64,000 nucleotides of DNA from Pythium myriotylum (taxonomy: Eukaryota; Oomycota; Peronosporomycetes; Pythiales; Pythiaceae): assembly GCA_023091665.1 (NCBI GenBank), contig JALJCQ010000017.1, positions 1,240,001-1,304,000 on the forward strand, read 5' to 3'. This document shows positions 60,301-64,000 of this stretch, piece after piece; position 1 is the first letter of the stretch; every line of letters begins with the position of its first letter. Below the pieces are notes generated by a model, which was not told the DNA's origin, searched no databases, and saw only the letters and a program-made list of their open reading frames with translations. A program made the translations under genes and the position numbers.

Positions 60301-61012
60301 GGCTCCAGCAAATCCGGCGGCTAGTATTACTGCTTCGACGCACACGCGACGGGTGAAGACGTCCGCGCAGGAGAGACTCGAGCTTGAGGAAGTGGTAGAG
60401 AACATGAAAAAAGTGATCGAGAAGCTACGCTCAGAGAATGACCGACTCCGAAAGGCAGCGTCATCTATTGCTCCACCCGACAAGGTGGAAGCACTTCGTA
60501 AGAAGCTAAATGAGGCGCGTGATGCCAGACAAGAGCTCCAAAGCGAGGTTGAGCTGTTGCGCACTGAGAGCAGTGAGCTGAAGAAGGACAAACTGCGTTT
60601 GCAGCAGCGACTTCGAGTTCTAACCTCATCGCGATCGAGTCCAGCAAAGAAATTCGTTGACGATGATACACAGCGGTCGCATCAACTGCTGCTGACCGAG
60701 AAAGATGCCCAGATCGCGGAACTCCAGGGTCACATCGTCAAAAAAGATGCATTAATCCGTGAACTTAGCGCGAAACTCGGACTACTAGAGAAAGCGCAAC
60801 CCGAATCACCTGCCTTGAAAGACGCGCAAGAGAAGATAATACAACTGCAAAGTCAAGTGAATGCGCTTGCTCACGAAAACGACCAGTTACGCCAGGAACT
60901 TGGGGCGTTTGATCAAGAGTTCTTCGAGGAAATCGAAGATCTGAAGTACAAGTACGCCCAAGCAGTTAGGGAAAAGCAGCAACTGGAGCGATTGCTCCGT
61001 GATCAGCGCTAG
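54377..61012 (+). CDS. CEP290: CEP290-like transition-zone coiled-coil protein
   Basis: 2211 residues in one uninterrupted exon of 6.6 kb (human ~2480). Almost the whole protein is heptad coiled coil. The assignment rests on the C-terminus FDQEFFEEIEDLKYKYAQAV, which matches the diagnostic end of CEP290 (FFEEIEDLKYNY), and on internal blocks such as IRVRDQLKLDERDHEIQQL (CEP290: IKIRDREIEILTKEI) and RNAELLQLNNDLDSQKRAV. A non-coiled, Ser/Thr/Pro-rich break lies at about 620-720. In flagellated cells CEP290 links microtubules to membrane at the base of the cilium and gates protein entry. Its presence implies motile zoospores. The start at 54377 is just after a C-rich tract. Convergent with MetAP2, whose stop is only 13 bases away. 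Confidence 0.85.
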   Translation: MASTSSGRCAQAECIASRNELELCRRDLDELESEFDQLHEQLARKESECGALALRLQQREQEAQDEAARLSEQLSSRGRDVEQLSGALKECEEKLQALRQQRDGDRQPTPSGDSAVDTLKAENAALNATVKELRAAIARETAASAHANQQVSRIQQESKDKRDELYEALKENELLRRERQERDEALEKVSQLALDYELTLKVLHDQQRDYLEALDVMRIDNMQQRTRIEQLEREKESHEAKLIEMDEHESQVDTIVKELMMKHDMEKAVLRNELDELRKKATEMRQQSERQTALSNRTTSRSALKSGDADLEDLERQLELVHEIRVRDQLKLDERDHEIQQLRQDMQALVQHLNEGGSETRRAIDHAVEAETRKYKAASQESISLKRRLKEQAEMIEQLEFLQAQLEKDLVNAQEWNAKYEAGAGLEDVMKYQKKLRRELEKQQLANQKLRQEVNDQREATGKLHVAFERLKAEVGKSADFEYDDLAIESHLKGELAVQKAEMEQMEHQIHELESERVRLLQKLRDQARVVGTKLYEAHGLSTDQWEQVEEFIERVKLTPEVAKRWLVHPEASAPVTTTNSTVSDQNEEIRRLKLENTRLREDLEEKSRKGILQLANQDESKRRGSAEPRTMVTVATSPVRQAAVEEGVHEDGVADGMTTSSRMVHFGDDSQTSSNIADQEPTRTNLNSPKDPPPPTAEVLAQAIASALESRLQFLHDNSQKTSIPSTQSVAIQPSPPKAPSMDNTLLAFDTEGELIQQADFLREFQLLLDEYVKLEGQNQVLQEQLVHQETAWKSLMDQQSLIYQHFFHVQDTFVTEKAKMLFDKQQLKTHIQELQLKCQRYEATLHTLESASARDVDDAAIKLRSELVGLTRCVAHDEVAFGKLKREHELLQEEYRLTLTEAQHIECDWLEMERVLKYRILYLESWKTGAEELMMRTESTLDKCVLKSLADRTHRELEITLSKHCKLSEEYVELHTKYLSLYDVPAQLHKLQYENTMLVAERAARQGEPLMPIDAVSHSRIVQLESELEQQVTRVKELEEKFHTNLLSSQTNPTTSANVSEDRVRTLEAENTILCERISEVEQLYEGLVRDNTKSKQDAELAASQAHVLSRKITQEKARLSDKEDQLRELMAASEDHAIIARLQQQLIHMKSSYQQFLLKYDHVVTNQQHASMMLQHIELQMENQAKACSDEREKARNEVLVLEAATEEFKQRDYTMRNNKWEAFKRRLDGLEEEIRMEQDRRRVLEKDLEEKQAELPFKGSASSASMASAAEVTRLRSRIDSLETRERVLIGQLDVLSKTASVHSSSTGSKEEDRLRKEVGELKRVHTEVMRQLQSLQSRNAELLQLNNDLDSQKRAVLRDKDDLEIEYQQLHARCQVQLGNNNQASSPTSPIMRKKVGLYEKDHIEQQQAAQASIASLKQLLNEKNAVIAEYQKKIASIRADVAATKAQERADASHLHKKLYEENQRMIGQLKEASEKIRHLEKAGGDKKALKAAQDRHEYALQEWKRAEVELEAARGQLRKLEIELKAVQNERDIAEARAGEALEEIILNQDKIQKLEKEKKTVEDHLGFVKRDMTKREEKMQLLREAIIRLKEEFLKAEDRHAVELAKAQNVVRNTKQTKSDNEREREQWNEDKEQLEAQVQILQEKFVLAKKGEEKAKLELTKVTKQLRTPKVSSGQGSNVQTQGENGPPRTTSALEFEVERLKNALKDKVVSEARTIEDLEKKVKVLQAQNIALRESAATDPNPTPRAGDISTDKSGMRQQMREQWEGEKRLQRRVDVVTIRLKEKQIALEKSEKENERLRQRLSDSESKLKEMQRVASSAREAIQGTSEIEVKTDTFSGTRSRRNGESSSELERQNAFLQETLVLKRKEWEDSFQDQMERYEEQLHRLRSRLGKRHTSGESMSALEREERDFVAGHDVRDELLALGDEMRVKERLLMEKDTRLLELELELESLRVEYQRLHRKNVTAPANPAASITASTHTRRVKTSAQERLELEEVVENMKKVIEKLRSENDRLRKAASSIAPPDKVEALRKKLNEARDARQELQSEVELLRTESSELKKDKLRLQQRLRVLTSSRSSPAKKFVDDDTQRSHQLLLTEKDAQIAELQGHIVKKDALIRELSAKLGLLEKAQPESPALKDAQEKIIQLQSQVNALAHENDQLRQELGAFDQEFFEEIEDLKYKYAQAVREKQQLERLLRDQR

Positions 61013-61025
61013 AGCGCTAGACCGA

Positions 61026-62471
<1,446 letters not shown>

Positions 62472-62998
62472 CCTGTTGATCCAATGGGAGTCTCACCGTT
62501 GCTTCTTGTACCTTGGGGCAGATTCTGTTGTGACCGAGTCTTTGGTCTCGCTTGGTTGCAGTTCGGGGCTGACCAATGGAGAAGCACCATTCGGAAATGC
62601 CAGCGTGGCCGGCCAGTACAGTATCACTTAGTTTCAAGAGCTCACACAAACTTTGAGCGACCACACAGGACAAGACCACAAACGTTGCAAACTGGGCCAC
62701 CTGTGAGACGAACATTCGTTTTGTCTTGAGGAAGCGATGAGCTGCTCACGAGGCATGGGTTGGTCCGAGGAATAGGATCAGTTTGAGCAGTGGCGGACAT
62801 GCTCGCTCAAGTTGAAGTCTCATGGGTGAGTCATCGTGCGAAAGTATGTATAGTGAATCGCAAATTTTAGAAAAACATACTGATATTAGCTGTTCATCTT
62901 TTGAACCATAACGCGTTAAGAACACCTTGTTGCAGCAGTCTCGATGCAATCCGGATCGCGCCGTCAACCGAGTGAACTGAAGGGAAGCGTCGACGGAG
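62472..62998. promoter_or_regulatory. Divergent region between MetAP2 and UCHL5
   Basis: 527 bases. CCCATTGG (minus strand, 62481-62488) lies 10 bases before the MetAP2 ATG. Frames here are short and overlap no family. Promoters of both genes are expected here. Confidence 0.4.
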
Positions 62999-63326
62999 AT
63001 GTCGTGGTGCACGATCGAGTCGGACCCTGGTGCGTGCCCTCGCTAGTCTATCGAGAAGCTCACGCAGTGAGCTCTCTGTGGGTGGTCTTCTCACGCTTCA
63101 CGGGCGTGGGTCGCGCGTTGCAGGCGTTTTCACGGCGCTCATCGAGGACATCGGCGTCAAGGGCGTCCAGGTGGAGGAGCTCTACGCGCTCGACGACTCC
63201 CTCTTCGCAGAGCTTGCGCCAGTGTACGGACTGGTCTTCCTCTTCAAGTGGGAGCCTTCACATGCTCAAGGAGGGGAGAATGTCCACTACGCGTCCGAGG
63301 AGAACCTTTTTTTCGCCAAGCAGGTG

Positions 63327-63358
<32 letters not shown>

Positions 63359-64000
63359 ATCCATCCTCATGAACCGCCCCGAGATTGATCTTGGCGACAC
63401 GCTGACCGAATTTAAGGCCTTCACGAGCGATTTCCCGTCCGATCTCAAGGGCGAGGCGATCTCTAACAGCGATAAGATCCGCCTAGCGCACAACTCGTTC
63501 TCGCGCGCGGAGCCGTTTGTTGTCGAGGAGCGCAAGGCCACTGGTGACGACGATGTGTACCATTTCATCGCATATGTACCCGTGAACGGCAAGGTCTACG
63601 AGCTTGATGGCCTCAAGCCAGGTCCTGTGCTGCTTGGTGACGTCCCGGACGCATCCAACGGCGAGAGTTGGCTTCAGGTGGCATGCCCGGTTATCCAGCA
63701 GCGGATCGAGAAGTACTCCGCGTCAGAGATTCGCTTCAACCTGCTGGCTCTCATTCGCAACAGAATACAACTCCACCAGGACAACATCGCTGAGCTGCTC
63801 GAGCAGGAGCAGACACCGTCGGTCGTCGCGGAGCTCGAGCGCTTGCAGGCAGAGATCGCCAACGAGGAGGCTAAGCGCAGGAACTGGAAGCTTGAGAATG
63901 CACGCCGCAAGCACAACTACATTCCGTTCATCGTGCAGCTACTAAAGACGCTCGCCGAGAAGAAGCAGCTGGAGCCGCTCATTCAAAAGCAGCGTGAGGC
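62999..64000 (+). CDS. UCHL5: Ubiquitin C-terminal hydrolase UCHL5/UCH37 (3' end off the right edge)
   Basis: Exon 1 is only 31 nt (62999-63029), then a 94-nt intron, then exon 2 from 63124 to the window edge; about 302 residues are visible. The splice restores SWCTIESDPGVFTALIEDIG, matching the start of UCHL5. Catalytic residues: the oxyanion Gln region GLVFLFKWEP, nucleophile Cys in INNACATQAIL, His in DVYHFIAYVP and Asp in YELDGLKPG. After the UCH domain the helical C-terminal extension (NLLALIRNRIQLHQDNIAEL, and a Lys/Arg-rich coiled coil) is the ULD/DEUBAD-binding part that attaches to the proteasome subunit Rpn13. The remaining C-terminal residues are not in the window. Confidence 0.95.

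Overview
This window is nuclear DNA of a eukaryote and most likely of an oomycete (Phytophthora/Pythium type). It has closely packed, mostly intron-poor genes on both strands. Its few introns are short (42-94 nt, most 58-79) with GT..AG ends. TCATTCC/TCATTGG initiator-like sites lie just upstream of some starts. Flagellate genes (a 2.2-kb-residue CEP290) and a START plus FYVE-like protein fit oomycetes. There are no operons, no prokaryotic signals, and I recognised no tRNA, rRNA, CRISPR or complete transposon. Species cannot be fixed from the sequence alone.

Layout. 0-7.2 kb: a cyclic-nucleotide-binding protein running off the left edge, an RbBP5/Swd1-like COMPASS WD40 protein, and prolyl oligopeptidase. 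7.4-16 kb: a complete single-module NRPS (C-A-T-TE), GDP-L-fucose synthase, and a START/FYVE-like protein, followed by a 1.7-kb gene desert. 17.6-24.6 kb: VPS35L (retriever) with a 28-nt microexon, divergent from Nup54; then a tiny nuclear gene resembling the detached C-terminal tail of cytochrome oxidase subunit 1, divergent from another small, probably mitochondrial membrane protein. 25-32.5 kb: two unknown membrane proteins, peroxisomal 2,4-dienoyl-CoA reductase (SKL tail), a Sec14-like protein, a Uma2-nuclease-like domain fused to a C2H2 zinc finger, and mitochondrial ribosomal protein uL24m. 33.5-43.3 kb: eIF2-beta, an RRM/CCCH/B-box/R3H protein, TFIIIC subunit 6, complex I NDUFS8, RNA polymerase I subunit RPA43, a CAP-Gly/TBCC fusion, and two tandem GYPPQ-repeat proteins. 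43.6-54.2 kb: CDC20, a PX-OTU fusion, ARMC7, UBE3D, deoxyhypusine hydroxylase, a membrane-tailed ubiquitin-like protein, and an unknown EF-hand-like protein. 54.4-64 kb: CEP290, methionine aminopeptidase 2, and UCHL5/UCH37 running off the right edge.

Most genes are housekeeping: translation (eIF2-beta, uL24m, MetAP2, DOHH), transcription (RPA43, TFIIIC, COMPASS), mitochondria (NDUFS8, COX1 tail), trafficking, ubiquitin and cell cycle. They do not form one pathway. The accessory or unusual items are the NRPS, the Uma2-zinc-finger gene, the split COX1 tail, the ubiquitin-like membrane protein, the GYPPQ repeat pair and several unusual domain fusions. Many start codons and all splice sites given here were reconstructed by reading frame and family motifs; no transcript data were available.
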